In this document: positions 9,643 to 18,729 of the stretch, in pieces | Position numbering within the stretch: the first letter of the stretch is position 1 | How the letters are laid out: every line of letters starts with the position of its first letter | From: G963662905 sp963662905 | GTDB lineage: Bacteria; Bacteroidota; Bacteroidia; Bacteroidales; WRLA01 | DNA length: 64,000 nt | Direction: 5' to 3' | Assembly: GCA_963662905.2 (NCBI GenBank) | Contig: CAXXFD010000004.1 | Location: 186,001 to 250,000, forward strand | Program-made: the position numbers and the translations under genes | The notes under the pieces: generated by a model | The model's database searches: none | What the model was told of the DNA's origin: nothing | The model's input: only the letters and a program-made list of their open reading frames with translations

Positions 9643-10791
9643 TTATTTCTTAATTTTAAGTGCTTTACGTGTGCTTCGCTCTCCATTCAAGCTCAACTGA
9701 ATAAAATACAGCCCTTCCTGCAAATATTCTGTACTCAGGCGTACTTTATACATTCCTTCTGCAAGTTTTTGGTCCAGGGGACGGGCGATGCATTTGCCTT
9801 CCCCGTTCAGTAGCTCAAGAACGACAGGCGCAGGCTCTTTAATAGCAAAATCAATTTCTGTATAATAATCAAAAGGATTGGGCCGGTTGTTGAGCGAATT
9901 GACGTTCTTCTTTTTTCCATTAACCCCTGTAATGAGTACATCCATTACATAAATATCAAAATTACCGTTGCGGGTAGAAGCAAAAGCGATTTTCCGCCCG
10001 TCTGGCGACCAATCCGGATGCGAATCAAAGGAAGGGTGGTCTGTTAATTGCCGGACTTCTTTTGTTTCCAATGACATAATCCAGATGTCATGATTTCCGG
10101 AGCGTTCCGAAGCAAAGGCAATCATGCTTCCATCAGGCGACCAGCACACACGGTCATCGTTTGCGGGATGTTGTGTCAGCTGTTCAGGCGCACCACCTTT
10201 TGCCGGCACCATCCAGATATCGTAATTACCGCTGCGGTCGGAAGTAAAAGCAACATATTCACCCTTGGGTGACCATGCCGGATGCCAGTTATCCGAACCG
10301 CTAACAAGTTGTTGAGCATCTCCTCCTTCAGCAGGCATCAGAAATATCTCAGAAGAAGATGCAAAGACAATTTGTGTACCGTCGGGCGACCAGTCGGGAT
10401 GGTTCTCGCTCAATGGCCAGGCAGTAAGCTCTTTGAATTCGTCTGTTTCCCTGTTGAAAACATATAAGTTACAGGGGGCTTCATCCAATGGATACGCATC
10501 GAGCACAATACGGCTTCCATCAGGAGACCAGTTAAAAGACTGATCACCGTTTTTACAGAAATTCATTTGCTTAGGGTCGGCGCCCAATGCGGTCATGGTC
10601 CATATTCCCGTTTCTGTATCGCTTCTGGACGTATAAGCTAAAATTGATCCATCGGGCGACCATTTTGGGTGATATTCATTTACGGGGCTACCGGTAAGGG
10701 CAACCGGTTGTGCCAAGCTTTGAAACATAAACACAAGCGTTACCATTACTAAGCAGAAACGCGATAATAAGTAATAAGGCATTGTTTTCAT
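9643..10791 (-). CDS. Secreted TolB-like PD40 beta-propeller protein
   Basis: The protein has 382 residues from ATG 10791 (MKTMPYYLLSRF), with a signal peptide to about SLAQ. Six PD40/WD40-like repeats each carry WSPDG or WSPKG (HPKWSPDG, SFNWSPDG, HPDWSPDG, HPAWSPKG and so on), giving a six-bladed propeller like TolB. The C-terminal 85 residues begin RPNPFDYYTEIDF and have the spacing of a T9SS type A sorting domain, although the YPNP core is altered to RPNP. The gene lies 17 bp upstream of the BNR gene on the same strand, so the two are probably co-transcribed. An earlier start at 10839 would add 16 residues before the signal peptide and is less likely. Confidence 0.82.
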   Translation of the reverse strand: MKTMPYYLLSRFCLVMVTLVFMFQSLAQPVALTGSPVNEYHPKWSPDGSILAYTSRSDTETGIWTMTALGADPKQMNFCKNGDQSFNWSPDGSRIVLDAYPLDEAPCNLYVFNRETDEFKELTAWPLSENHPDWSPDGTQIVFASSSEIFLMPAEGGDAQQLVSGSDNWHPAWSPKGEYVAFTSDRSGNYDIWMVPAKGGAPEQLTQHPANDDRVCWSPDGSMIAFASERSGNHDIWIMSLETKEVRQLTDHPSFDSHPDWSPDGRKIAFASTRNGNFDIYVMDVLITGVNGKKKNVNSLNNRPNPFDYYTEIDFAIKEPAPVVLELLNGEGKCIARPLDQKLAEGMYKVRLSTEYLQEGLYFIQLSLNGERSTRKALKIKK

Positions 10792-11004
10792 AAATTTTGG
10801 GGTTAATGCTACATTCAATGCAAAAACAATGTTTTGCACAATAAAAATACTGTGGGATTATAAATAGCTGATCCGGAAATCGATGGATGGGCTGTTTTAG
10901 ATTATCAACTTACGTTTTGGATTGATCTACCGGAAGTCAATCCGCTTGACTGCCTGAAAAATTCATTTGAAGCTATAGGAACCAGATAACGAAAACTATT
11001 CTGA

Positions 11005-11769
11005 TCACTTCCCCACAAAAGGCATCATATCCAGAAAAGCCTGGCGGCGCGATTTAGATAACGGAACGCTGTCTTCTGTATCCATAATGATATATCCCCC
11101 ATCGGATTTTACATATTTTTTCACAAATTCGAGGTTGATCAGATGGGAATTATGTGGCCTGAAAAAAGGCCGACCCAATAGCAGCTCCTGAAATTCACCC
11201 AGGTTTTTGCTCATCAGGATTTCGCGCGAATCTTTGAGAAAAATGCGCGAATAACTCCCTTCGGCTTTTATCCGGACAATGTCTGTTGCCTCAACAAATT
11301 CAATTCCATCCAATTGCGGCAGGCCAATTTTTGCCGGACGGCGGCTGTTCAGGTTTTCGAGCAGGGCGCTGAACTGTTTGCTAAAATTTTGTTTGTTCCG
11401 GATTACATCCGAAACTTTTTGCACAGCGGCCAGAAATTCTTTGATATTTATGGGCTTCAGTATATAATCGACTGCGCTGAACTTAATTGCCTGAAGGGCA
11501 TAATGATTATATGCCGTAATAAAAATCACATGAAAATCCACATCACCGAGCTGCTCGAGCAGGTTAAAACCTGTTCCATCCGGCATTTCCACATCCAGAA
11601 ACAAAAGCTGCGGTTTTTTTTCTTCAATAATTTTCAGACCTCCATCCACAGAAAATGCTTTCCCTGCTACATCAATATTTTCGCAGTATTCATCTATAAG
11701 TGAGGCTATAAAACTTACTGAATCCTGTTCATCGTCGATTATTATGGCTGAAATTTTATCCATGTTCAT
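11005..11769 (-). CDS. LytTR-family response regulator
   Basis: A 254-residue protein with a receiver domain (acidic pair IIIDDEQD, phosphoacceptor D59 in LLFLDVEMPDG, conserved Lys in YILKPIN). It is followed from about residue 150 by a LytTR DNA-binding domain (VRIKAEGSYSRIFL, FFRPHNSHLINLEFV). The start ATG overlaps the stop of the histidine kinase gene by one base (TAATG), the classic arrangement for translational coupling. ATG at 11763 is an alternative start two codons later. The targets are unknown; the facing PhnD-like gene at 13952 is one candidate. Confidence 0.92.
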   Translation of the reverse strand: MNMDKISAIIIDDEQDSVSFIASLIDEYCENIDVAGKAFSVDGGLKIIEEKKPQLLFLDVEMPDGTGFNLLEQLGDVDFHVIFITAYNHYALQAIKFSAVDYILKPINIKEFLAAVQKVSDVIRNKQNFSKQFSALLENLNSRRPAKIGLPQLDGIEFVEATDIVRIKAEGSYSRIFLKDSREILMSKNLGEFQELLLGRPFFRPHNSHLINLEFVKKYVKSDGGYIIMDTEDSVPLSKSRRQAFLDMMPFVGK

Positions 11770-13694
11770 TAATTTATTACAGGCATTATAATTACCACTT
11801 TTGTTCCAATGGGCCGCTTATTTGCGTCAAAAAGGTCGGTATAATTCACTTTTAAACGATGATCGAACTCATCGCCCAGAATCTTGAGGCGCTCACGGGT
11901 CATGCTTGTGCCCATCGACTGGTGGTTGCGGCTTTTGAGGCGTTTGATTTCTTCGGCTTTTTCACGGCCAATCCCATTGTCCTCCACAACACATTCAATG
12001 GTTCGGTAATCAAGCTGCTTTAGTTCGATCCGCAATTTCCCGTTTCCACTTAAAAAATGCAGCCCATGATTAATGGCATTCTCCACAAAGGGATGGATAA
12101 TCATGCTCGGGATTTTCTGTTGCAGCACATCAATATCCTCATCAACAATAAGTTCCCAGTTAAATTTATTTTTAAAGCGCAACTGCTCCAATTCCACATA
12201 AAGCTTCAGGGCATCCAATTCATCTTTAATCGTGGTATATGTATTTTCTGAATTTTCGAGGCTTTTGCGAATAAGCATGGCAAATTTGCTCATATAATCA
12301 TTGGTCGCAATTTTATCGTTATTGTACATAAAGTACTGTATGGAATTCAAGGTATTGAACAAAAAATGCGGGTTCATTTGCTTGCGCAGATATTCCTGCC
12401 GTGCTTCCGAAACCTGCTTCTGCAACTGGCTCAGCTTTTGGCGTGAACGCAGCCGGTTTTGCCGGTAAAGCAGTACAATGATCACAATCACCAAAGCCGA
12501 GAAGGCAATTGAGGAATATAAGAGTATTTTGTTCATCCGGATATTCGCAGCCAGCACTTCCAGTTCCTTATCTTTTTGCTCGGTTTGAAAGCGCGTACGT
12601 TCCTGCACATAAAGTTCACGATACTCCGAATTGCTGATCGAATCCAAAACCGCAGCATAGGCTTTCTGATAACCGTATGCTTTCTGATAGTCGCCCAAAG
12701 AATCATAAACAGCTGACAAATAATAATTTGAAATTCTCAAAAGGTTTCTGTCCGGAGGTATGGTCATATGCTTCAGGCATTGATCCAGGCAAAACAATGC
12801 ACTGTCGTATTGCTCCTGTTTCCAGTAATAAATCCCCAGATTGGCATAGGAATCGGACATTATCTGTTTCATATTTGCCTTCGAGCTCAAAACAATACTT
12901 TCCCTGTAGTAATGAGCTCCTTCTTTGGTGTTTCCAAGCGTATTGCAAACCTGCCCAAGCTGATTATACAGCCAGGAAAGCTCGTAGGGCAAATTATATA
13001 TCCTGATACTGCTGTCTTTACAAATGCCAATACATTTTTTGAGATAGTCCCGGGCAGTGAACTGATCATCGCGCCGGATGGCGTTTTGCGCATAGTACTG
13101 ATATGTTCGGAAAATCCTATAACTGCTATCACCTTTCAAAGCCTCCATGAGCTTTTCGAGATATTGCCTAGCCAATTCATAATCATGGGTGATGCGGGCA
13201 ATCGACTCAAGGCCCCAATAGGCTTCAGCAATATAATCGATATTGCCCGATTTTTCTGCCAGTACTTTCATTTCCTCAAAGGAAAGACTGGCCTCGGAAT
13301 AGCGCATCAGGTTTTTATTGAGCTGAGCAATATGATATGCCCTGCTCATCTGATAGACAAGGGACGAATCTGCGGGCATGTATTTTATTTCCTTATCGAG
13401 CATATAGGCTACGCTGTCGTACTCAGCTTTTCGAAAAAGCTGCCAGGCTTTGGCTACTGACAGCCGCCAGTTATTTTCGTAATTGTGCCCCAAGCGTATT
13501 GAATCGGCTATCCCAATCCATTTTGACAGCCTTTCATTGCAAAAACTATACTTTAATGCAGAATCACATGCCCCGCAATAGCTCAGTTTTTCTTCACCTG
13601 ATATGGCATAAACTGCATTAAGCGAAAACATCGCAAGGAAAATCAATAGCATTTTGCTTTGGGCTTTAAACTGTGTCAAAAAATGTCTGTTCAT
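11769..13694 (-). CDS. TPR-containing LytS-type sensor histidine kinase
   Basis: A 641-residue protein with a signal sequence (to about residue 30) and a periplasmic region of about 350 residues made of TPR-like helices (YSEASLSFEEMKVLAEKSG, YANLGIYYWKQEQYDSALF). One membrane segment (KILLYSSIAFSALVIVIIVLLY) is followed by a coiled linker. The His_kinase domain has the LytS-type H box RKQMNPHFLFNTLNS with phosphoacceptor H443, and an HATPase region (HPFVENAINHGL, VEDNGIGREKAEEI). It phosphorylates the coupled LytTR regulator. The stimulus is unknown. Confidence 0.9.
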   Translation of the reverse strand: MNRHFLTQFKAQSKMLLIFLAMFSLNAVYAISGEEKLSYCGACDSALKYSFCNERLSKWIGIADSIRLGHNYENNWRLSVAKAWQLFRKAEYDSVAYMLDKEIKYMPADSSLVYQMSRAYHIAQLNKNLMRYSEASLSFEEMKVLAEKSGNIDYIAEAYWGLESIARITHDYELARQYLEKLMEALKGDSSYRIFRTYQYYAQNAIRRDDQFTARDYLKKCIGICKDSSIRIYNLPYELSWLYNQLGQVCNTLGNTKEGAHYYRESIVLSSKANMKQIMSDSYANLGIYYWKQEQYDSALFCLDQCLKHMTIPPDRNLLRISNYYLSAVYDSLGDYQKAYGYQKAYAAVLDSISNSEYRELYVQERTRFQTEQKDKELEVLAANIRMNKILLYSSIAFSALVIVIIVLLYRQNRLRSRQKLSQLQKQVSEARQEYLRKQMNPHFLFNTLNSIQYFMYNNDKIATNDYMSKFAMLIRKSLENSENTYTTIKDELDALKLYVELEQLRFKNKFNWELIVDEDIDVLQQKIPSMIIHPFVENAINHGLHFLSGNGKLRIELKQLDYRTIECVVEDNGIGREKAEEIKRLKSRNHQSMGTSMTRERLKILGDEFDHRLKVNYTDLFDANKRPIGTKVVIIMPVIN

Positions 13695-13951
13695 AAATAA
13701 TTATACCTGGAGAATACCATTGCTCAAAGAAAATCATTTCCTGAATGTTTTTGGGTATCAAATTTACGAATTAATCTATTGGGGCGATGGATGGGCCAAT
13801 AGGGTTTATTGCTTAGGTTAATAAAAACCTATAGGTTTTGCACAAAATTCCGAATGGAATCATTTTATAAGTTAAGATTATCGCTATTTTATTGGTACTA
13901 ACGTAAAAATTGCCTAATTTTCGGAAATTATTTCACAAAACCAATCCGGCC

Positions 13952-15835
13952 ATGAAGCGCATTTTTCATAACCTTCATTTTTTGTGTGCATGTTTCTGTT
14001 TTTTTGCTGCCACACTCAATGCACAGAATAATAAATCAGCCGACAGTTTCATTTTAGGCGTAGTTGATTATTGCGATTCCACAAAAATCAACAGCACTTA
14101 TTATCCTGTAGTGCAGGAGATAGCACGTGTTACGGGAAAGGAAGCAAGCCTGGAAATATATCCCTACGACCGATTGAAATACGCATTAATGCATGATGAA
14201 ATAGATATGGCCATATTCTCGCCCAATGCCTATATCGATGCCAAAAAAGAATTTGATGCCAATGGTTTTGCCGATATCGAGGCTTTCGCTTCACATATTG
14301 CAAATGGCCGCAAAGGATATTACGGTGTAATTGTCGTTTTTGACAGCACAGAAACATACACATTGTCCGGTCTTAAAGGGAAAAGGTTTATGTTTACGCA
14401 TACACTTAGCACATCCGGTTACAAACTACCCTACAATGTCTTGATAAAAAACGGTATTGAGCCCAGTATGGATTTCACCTCTGAGGAGCTTTTTTCGGGT
14501 TCCCATATTTTATCTATAAAAGCGCTTCAGGATGGAAAAACCGATGGTATTGCAACCTATATTGAAGCCCTTATTCAGGAGCCATCCATCGACACCTCCG
14601 ACTTACGCATTTTGCATAAAACCGGCCTTATACCCTACAACGCATATGTTTTTGCTGCAGGAACAGATGAAAAAACACGCCGTCAGGTAAAAGATTTTAT
14701 GTTTCATGCCCATGAAAACCTTGAGACATATAACCGTATTTTCAAAAATATCCTGGGCATAACGCAATGGTTTCCAATAGATGACAGCTTTTATAACGGC
14801 CTTAGGCCGCTCTGTGGCGTAAAACGCAACAAACCCAAAATCTATTTGCGCTACGACAAAACGAAAACAAGTCCGGATAACGACACCATCGAATTTTTGC
14901 TCCAACGTTGCCGCGAAGAACTTATGGGCGCAAACCGCTTTCAGGTATTGGAAAATCCCGTTTCGGATGCTGCTGATTCCATAATTTTTAAAATTTACCA
15001 TCCCAAACAGAATACATACTCCATCTCGGCCTATCTCAACAATAAACTGCTTTTTAATCACGACCAGCCAATAGATGCTATATCGGATTTCCCTCCTCTG
15101 TTTAAAAATAAAATACTCGGGGCATTTCCCGTAAAAACGCGTCTTGATTATGATGGGAAAAACCAATACTGGATAGTGCATTATGGCACAAACGATGGAA
15201 TTACAGATGAATATACCTTTGAAATATCGGAAGGCCATTATAAAACACAATTGGAGTCAGACGCTTTTCATTTGAATGAAAGCTTTACCGTACTGAAACC
15301 CCAAAAAGATAATAAACTCAGCAAAGGCGACCCGGTTACTATTCTGCACAAAGCAAATCAAGCAATTGATACAACCACAAAAGAAGGATTATGGGACAAC
15401 TTCTGGTCGAAACTGGATAATATCTGGGGTGTCATCGGACTACTGGCCGCACTCATCACAGCAGCAGCAGGCACTTTCTTTTCCTACCGAAAAAAGAAAC
15501 GCTTCCGGCAGATGCTCCATCAAGCCAATCATATACTCAAAGAACATTTTGAAGGAAAAGAAATTGACAAAAACCTGAGCGAGCTCAAGCTGCAGATCAG
15601 CGAACTTTTTGAAAAACACTATATCAAAGAACAGCATTATCAGTTTTTAAAAGAGAAAATCAATGAAATTAAAGGGATAATCTCGCAACGTTCACAAATA
15701 TCCGACTCCCTCAAAGTTGAAATAGAGCGTATTACCAGTGACGGCAAGATCACCGAAAAAGAATACAACCGCTTGATCAACCTTCTGGAACGTGAAGAAA
15801 AACGGCAGGGAAAGGCAAAAGAGCCCAAGCTTTAG
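13952..15835 (+). CDS. Membrane protein with PhnD-like periplasmic binding domain and cytoplasmic coiled coil
   Basis: The protein has 628 residues from ATG 13952 (MKRIFHNLHFL), with a signal peptide to about LNAQ. Residues 30-290 resemble PhnD/phosphonate-type substrate-binding proteins (ILGVVDYCDSTK, IEIYPYDRLKYAL, MAIFSPNAYIDA, KGKRFMFTHTLSTSGYKLPY, KTDGIATYIEALI). A second extracytoplasmic segment follows, then a single membrane helix near residues 491-511 and a basic cytoplasmic tail of about 115 residues rich in coiled coil. There is no kinase, cyclase, GGDEF or ABC partner. A TTG start at 13910 is possible in the frame but would add residues before a good signal peptide. It is divergent from the LytS/LytTR pair. 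A sensor or scaffold role is inferred. Confidence 0.72.
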   Translation: MKRIFHNLHFLCACFCFFAATLNAQNNKSADSFILGVVDYCDSTKINSTYYPVVQEIARVTGKEASLEIYPYDRLKYALMHDEIDMAIFSPNAYIDAKKEFDANGFADIEAFASHIANGRKGYYGVIVVFDSTETYTLSGLKGKRFMFTHTLSTSGYKLPYNVLIKNGIEPSMDFTSEELFSGSHILSIKALQDGKTDGIATYIEALIQEPSIDTSDLRILHKTGLIPYNAYVFAAGTDEKTRRQVKDFMFHAHENLETYNRIFKNILGITQWFPIDDSFYNGLRPLCGVKRNKPKIYLRYDKTKTSPDNDTIEFLLQRCREELMGANRFQVLENPVSDAADSIIFKIYHPKQNTYSISAYLNNKLLFNHDQPIDAISDFPPLFKNKILGAFPVKTRLDYDGKNQYWIVHYGTNDGITDEYTFEISEGHYKTQLESDAFHLNESFTVLKPQKDNKLSKGDPVTILHKANQAIDTTTKEGLWDNFWSKLDNIWGVIGLLAALITAAAGTFFSYRKKKRFRQMLHQANHILKEHFEGKEIDKNLSELKLQISELFEKHYIKEQHYQFLKEKINEIKGIISQRSQISDSLKVEIERITSDGKITEKEYNRLINLLEREEKRQGKAKEPKL

Positions 15836-15924
15836 ATTTTATTTGTCCAGGACTACCAAAATCCGGACTTGCTTTTAGCAAGCTTTCAGGTCTGGTTATA
15901 AAGTATTTATAGCCAAAATCAGGC

Positions 15925-18321
15925 TTAAAACTCCACCATAATCCCAATCGTGGGTAAAACCTGTCCTGCCTGATTCGGAATGCTGCGAAGGATGTAATTT
16001 TCCGGGTTCGCCGGATCGATTACAGGAATGCCATCGGGATCCAGATTGGTCAGATAATCCTGTTCTGTAGCTTTGAAGTTGTAGAGGTTCTGGATATCAA
16101 GATAGAACATCAGCGACCATTTATCAAAGAAATATTGCTTATCGACACGCACATCCAGCTGGTGGAAATTACCCAACCTCAGCGTATTCAGGCGGCCATA
16201 ATCCAGATATGCCCTCCCCTGCGCATCCCAGTTGGCGCGGTTGGCGGATTTGAGCAAATCGTATGGCGTATAGGGCGCACCACCCACAAAACGCCATTTT
16301 AAACCCACGTCCCAATTCCTTTTGAAGCCTTTGGTTACTGTAACATTCAAAAGGTGTTTATTGTCCCAGGATGATGGAATATACTCCTCATCCGCCGATT
16401 GAAATTCGGAGCGCACAAAAGTATAGGAAACAATGATATTCAAACCCTCGAACATACGGTCGCGGGCCAGAATTTCAAAACCATAGGCGCGTCCATCGGA
16501 AATACTGAGCACTTCTTCATCGCCAAAAACCCCGTAATCGGCGCCTTTATTGGCCAGCGCAATGCTGTCGGTAACCGAAAAAGGATAATCCTGATACCAT
16601 TTGTAAAAGCCTTCAAGGCTGATTTTGGCATTCTCTGAAGGTAGAAATTCCAGTCCGGCAACGAGATGATTGGCGGCAATGTATTTGAGCTTGTTTTCCT
16701 TGTTCACCAGATCGCCTTCATTATCGCGGAAGCCGAGCGTAGTATAGGCGGGAAGCTGGTAATATCGCCCGGTATTGAAACTTATATTCCATTTCGGAGC
16801 CAAAGTATAGCTGGCCGAAAAACGTGGCGAAAGCTGGTTGAGCGGGTTGCTCATTTCGCTGGAATAATCGCTGATATCGGTACGCAAACCCAAGGAAAGC
16901 GTCAGTCGATCCTGAAGCATGCTGCGGCTCACTTGCCCAAAAGCTTCTGCACTAAAAAGGTTCAGCTTTGAATTATAGTCAATGACCGTAAGTTTGTTGT
17001 TGATAACGCGTTTCTGATATGTTGAATTGGTGTATCTGGCATATTGTCCGCCGCCACCAAATCGGATTTTCCAGTTTCCGCTGTTCAGCAGGCGCTCATA
17101 ACGAATTTTATTTTCGGCTTCATCCGAGGTATAATCCAGAATTTTATTGGCTTCGGAGCTTTCGTCATTGTCTTTGTATTTGTAACTGTTGTTGCGCAGC
17201 ATATTGCGCGATGCCACCAACTGACTGAAACCGTTTTTGTGGAAATGCTTCCAGGAAATACCAACCGTATAGTTCCATTGGGTATTCACCGGAAGGTAGC
17301 CTAAAATATAGCGTTGATCGTCGTCCGGATTTTCAATGCCGGTATTGAGCTTAAAGTCATCGATTGCGCCCAGGCCAATAAAGCTGATGCGGTTTTTCTC
17401 GTTGACGCGCCAATCGTATTTCAATTGAAAATCATTATAGGTCGGCAAAAACGGCAATCCGATTGCATCGAATAAAAATTGCAGGTAGGATCGACGGGCG
17501 GAAAAAAGAATCCCGCTATTTTCGCTGATGGGGCCATTGAGCGAAAGCGCCAAATCGCTGGCACCCAATGTTGCCCGCACATTCATCTTATCGCGGTTGG
17601 GCTCAATCTGCCGAAATTCGATAATGGAGCTCAAAGCATTACCACGGTTTGCAGGAAAAGCGCCCGAGTAAAACTCCACTTCGCGGATGAAATCCACATT
17701 GATAATCCCGTTAGGGCCACCGGAAGCACCTTGTGTAGCAAAGTGGTTTAGGTTGGGAATTTCGATGCCGTCGAGGTAAAAGGAGTTTTCTGAGGGACCA
17801 CCACCACGCACAATAACATCATTACGGTAGGCCGGAGTGCTGGCTACGCCCGGAAGCGCCTGAATTACACGCGAAATATCGCGGTTGGAACCGGGATTCT
17901 TTTCGATTTCTTCGATTCCAAGTGTCCGCAAACTCACCGGGCTTTCCTCCTTTTTCAGGAAAGGATTGGCTTTAACCACAACCGCCTCTAATGCCACAGT
18001 AGTTTGATTCATAGGCACTTCAATATAAGCCACTTTGCTTTTTGTTACGAGAAAATCGCTTGTAATCTTTTTTTCGTAGCCCACCTGTGTGGCAGCAAGC
18101 CTGTGATAACCCACCGAAACTCCATCGATACGGAAATTTCCATCCAGATCGGTGGTTGCTCCGGTTTGCGTGCCCCAGACCAATACATTCGTAAAGGGCA
18201 GCGGTTCGTTTGTGTTTGCATCAAAAACCTTTCCGCTGATGCTTCCTGTTTGCGCATACAATCCTGATGCGCTTAAGATTAATATTAGGGTACTTAAAAA
18301 TCCAATTTTCAAATTTTTCAT
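15925..18321 (-). CDS. TonB-dependent receptor with CarboxypepD_reg domain
   Basis: A 798-residue outer-membrane protein: signal peptide to LYAQ, CarboxypepD_reg-like domain (GSISGKVFDANTNEPLPFTN, residues 25-105), plug domain (ISRVIQALPGVASTPAYRNDVIVRGGGPSENSFYLDGIEIP, about 150-230) and a C-terminal beta barrel ending in an aromatic residue (VLPTIGIMVEF). It should import a TonB-energised ligand across the outer membrane. No SusD partner is adjacent, so carbohydrate uptake is not supported. A palindrome and a TTCTTTG box in the upstream region may control it. Confidence 0.92.
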   Translation of the reverse strand: MKNLKIGFLSTLILILSASGLYAQTGSISGKVFDANTNEPLPFTNVLVWGTQTGATTDLDGNFRIDGVSVGYHRLAATQVGYEKKITSDFLVTKSKVAYIEVPMNQTTVALEAVVVKANPFLKKEESPVSLRTLGIEEIEKNPGSNRDISRVIQALPGVASTPAYRNDVIVRGGGPSENSFYLDGIEIPNLNHFATQGASGGPNGIINVDFIREVEFYSGAFPANRGNALSSIIEFRQIEPNRDKMNVRATLGASDLALSLNGPISENSGILFSARRSYLQFLFDAIGLPFLPTYNDFQLKYDWRVNEKNRISFIGLGAIDDFKLNTGIENPDDDQRYILGYLPVNTQWNYTVGISWKHFHKNGFSQLVASRNMLRNNSYKYKDNDESSEANKILDYTSDEAENKIRYERLLNSGNWKIRFGGGGQYARYTNSTYQKRVINNKLTVIDYNSKLNLFSAEAFGQVSRSMLQDRLTLSLGLRTDISDYSSEMSNPLNQLSPRFSASYTLAPKWNISFNTGRYYQLPAYTTLGFRDNEGDLVNKENKLKYIAANHLVAGLEFLPSENAKISLEGFYKWYQDYPFSVTDSIALANKGADYGVFGDEEVLSISDGRAYGFEILARDRMFEGLNIIVSYTFVRSEFQSADEEYIPSSWDNKHLLNVTVTKGFKRNWDVGLKWRFVGGAPYTPYDLLKSANRANWDAQGRAYLDYGRLNTLRLGNFHQLDVRVDKQYFFDKWSLMFYLDIQNLYNFKATEQDYLTNLDPDGIPVIDPANPENYILRSIPNQAGQVLPTIGIMVEF

Positions 18322-18360
18322 TGTTCTGCTTTTTCTTATGCAAAGAACGACAGAAAACAG

Positions 18361-18398
18361 GTTTTGTTCAACAATTTTTTTAAAAAATTAAACAAAAC
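18361..18398. promoter_or_regulatory. Imperfect 38-bp palindrome upstream of the TonB receptor
   Basis: The outer arms GTTTTGTT and AACAAAAC are perfect complements, and the centre is an A/T-rich core with several mismatches. It ends 40 bp before the receptor ATG at 18321, where a repressor or activator dimer could act. No regulator gene is adjacent, so function is a guess. Confidence 0.4.
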
Positions 18399-18492
18399 TC
18401 GTTTAATCTCTCATAGATTCCCCAGCCACTTTGTGGCCGCTTTAAGAAAGTGATTAAAATGATATCAGGAAAAATACAACAATTTTGAAGTA

Positions 18493-18556
18493 TAACTCAA
18501 AAATAACATAATAATTTTGAGTTACACCTCAGAAATATTATAAGAATTTTGAGTTA
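18493..18556. repeat. Short inverted/direct repeats TAACTCAAAA / TTTTGAGTTA
   Basis: TAACTCAAAA at 18493-18502 is the reverse complement of TTTTGAGTTA at 18515-18524 and again at 18547-18556. The first pair could form a 10-bp stem. No coding frame crosses it. Confidence 0.5.
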
Positions 18557-18729
18557 GGCCCTTCGGCTTACTTCGGCTACGCTCAGCACAGGCCGCTCAG
18601 GGGCCTTCAATTGTAGTTAAAATTAAAATCTAAGGCCCTCGAGCGGAGCCGAGAGGCCGATGTTAAAACAAAATCAAAGGCCCTTCGAACTGCCTGTAGG
18701 GAGCGGAGTCGAACTAAGTCGAGAGGCCG
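18557..18729. repeat. Cluster of three REP-like GC-rich repeat units
   Basis: Three GC-rich blocks (18557-18605, 18632-18659, 18676-18729) each start with AGGCCCT or GGCCCTTCG and end in GGCC, within AT-rich spacer. Shared words are GAGCGGAGYCGA and GTCGAGAGGCC. They resemble the dispersed palindromic intergenic repeats common in Bacteroidota genomes. The third block runs into the 3' end of the photolyase gene. The rest of the 18322-18713 gap holds no gene. Confidence 0.65.

Noticed and set aside
10919..10943. GGATTGA/TCAATCC hairpin after the LytTR gene as a terminator
   Set aside because: Only a 7-bp stem with an 11-nt loop and no T-run; not strong enough to list.
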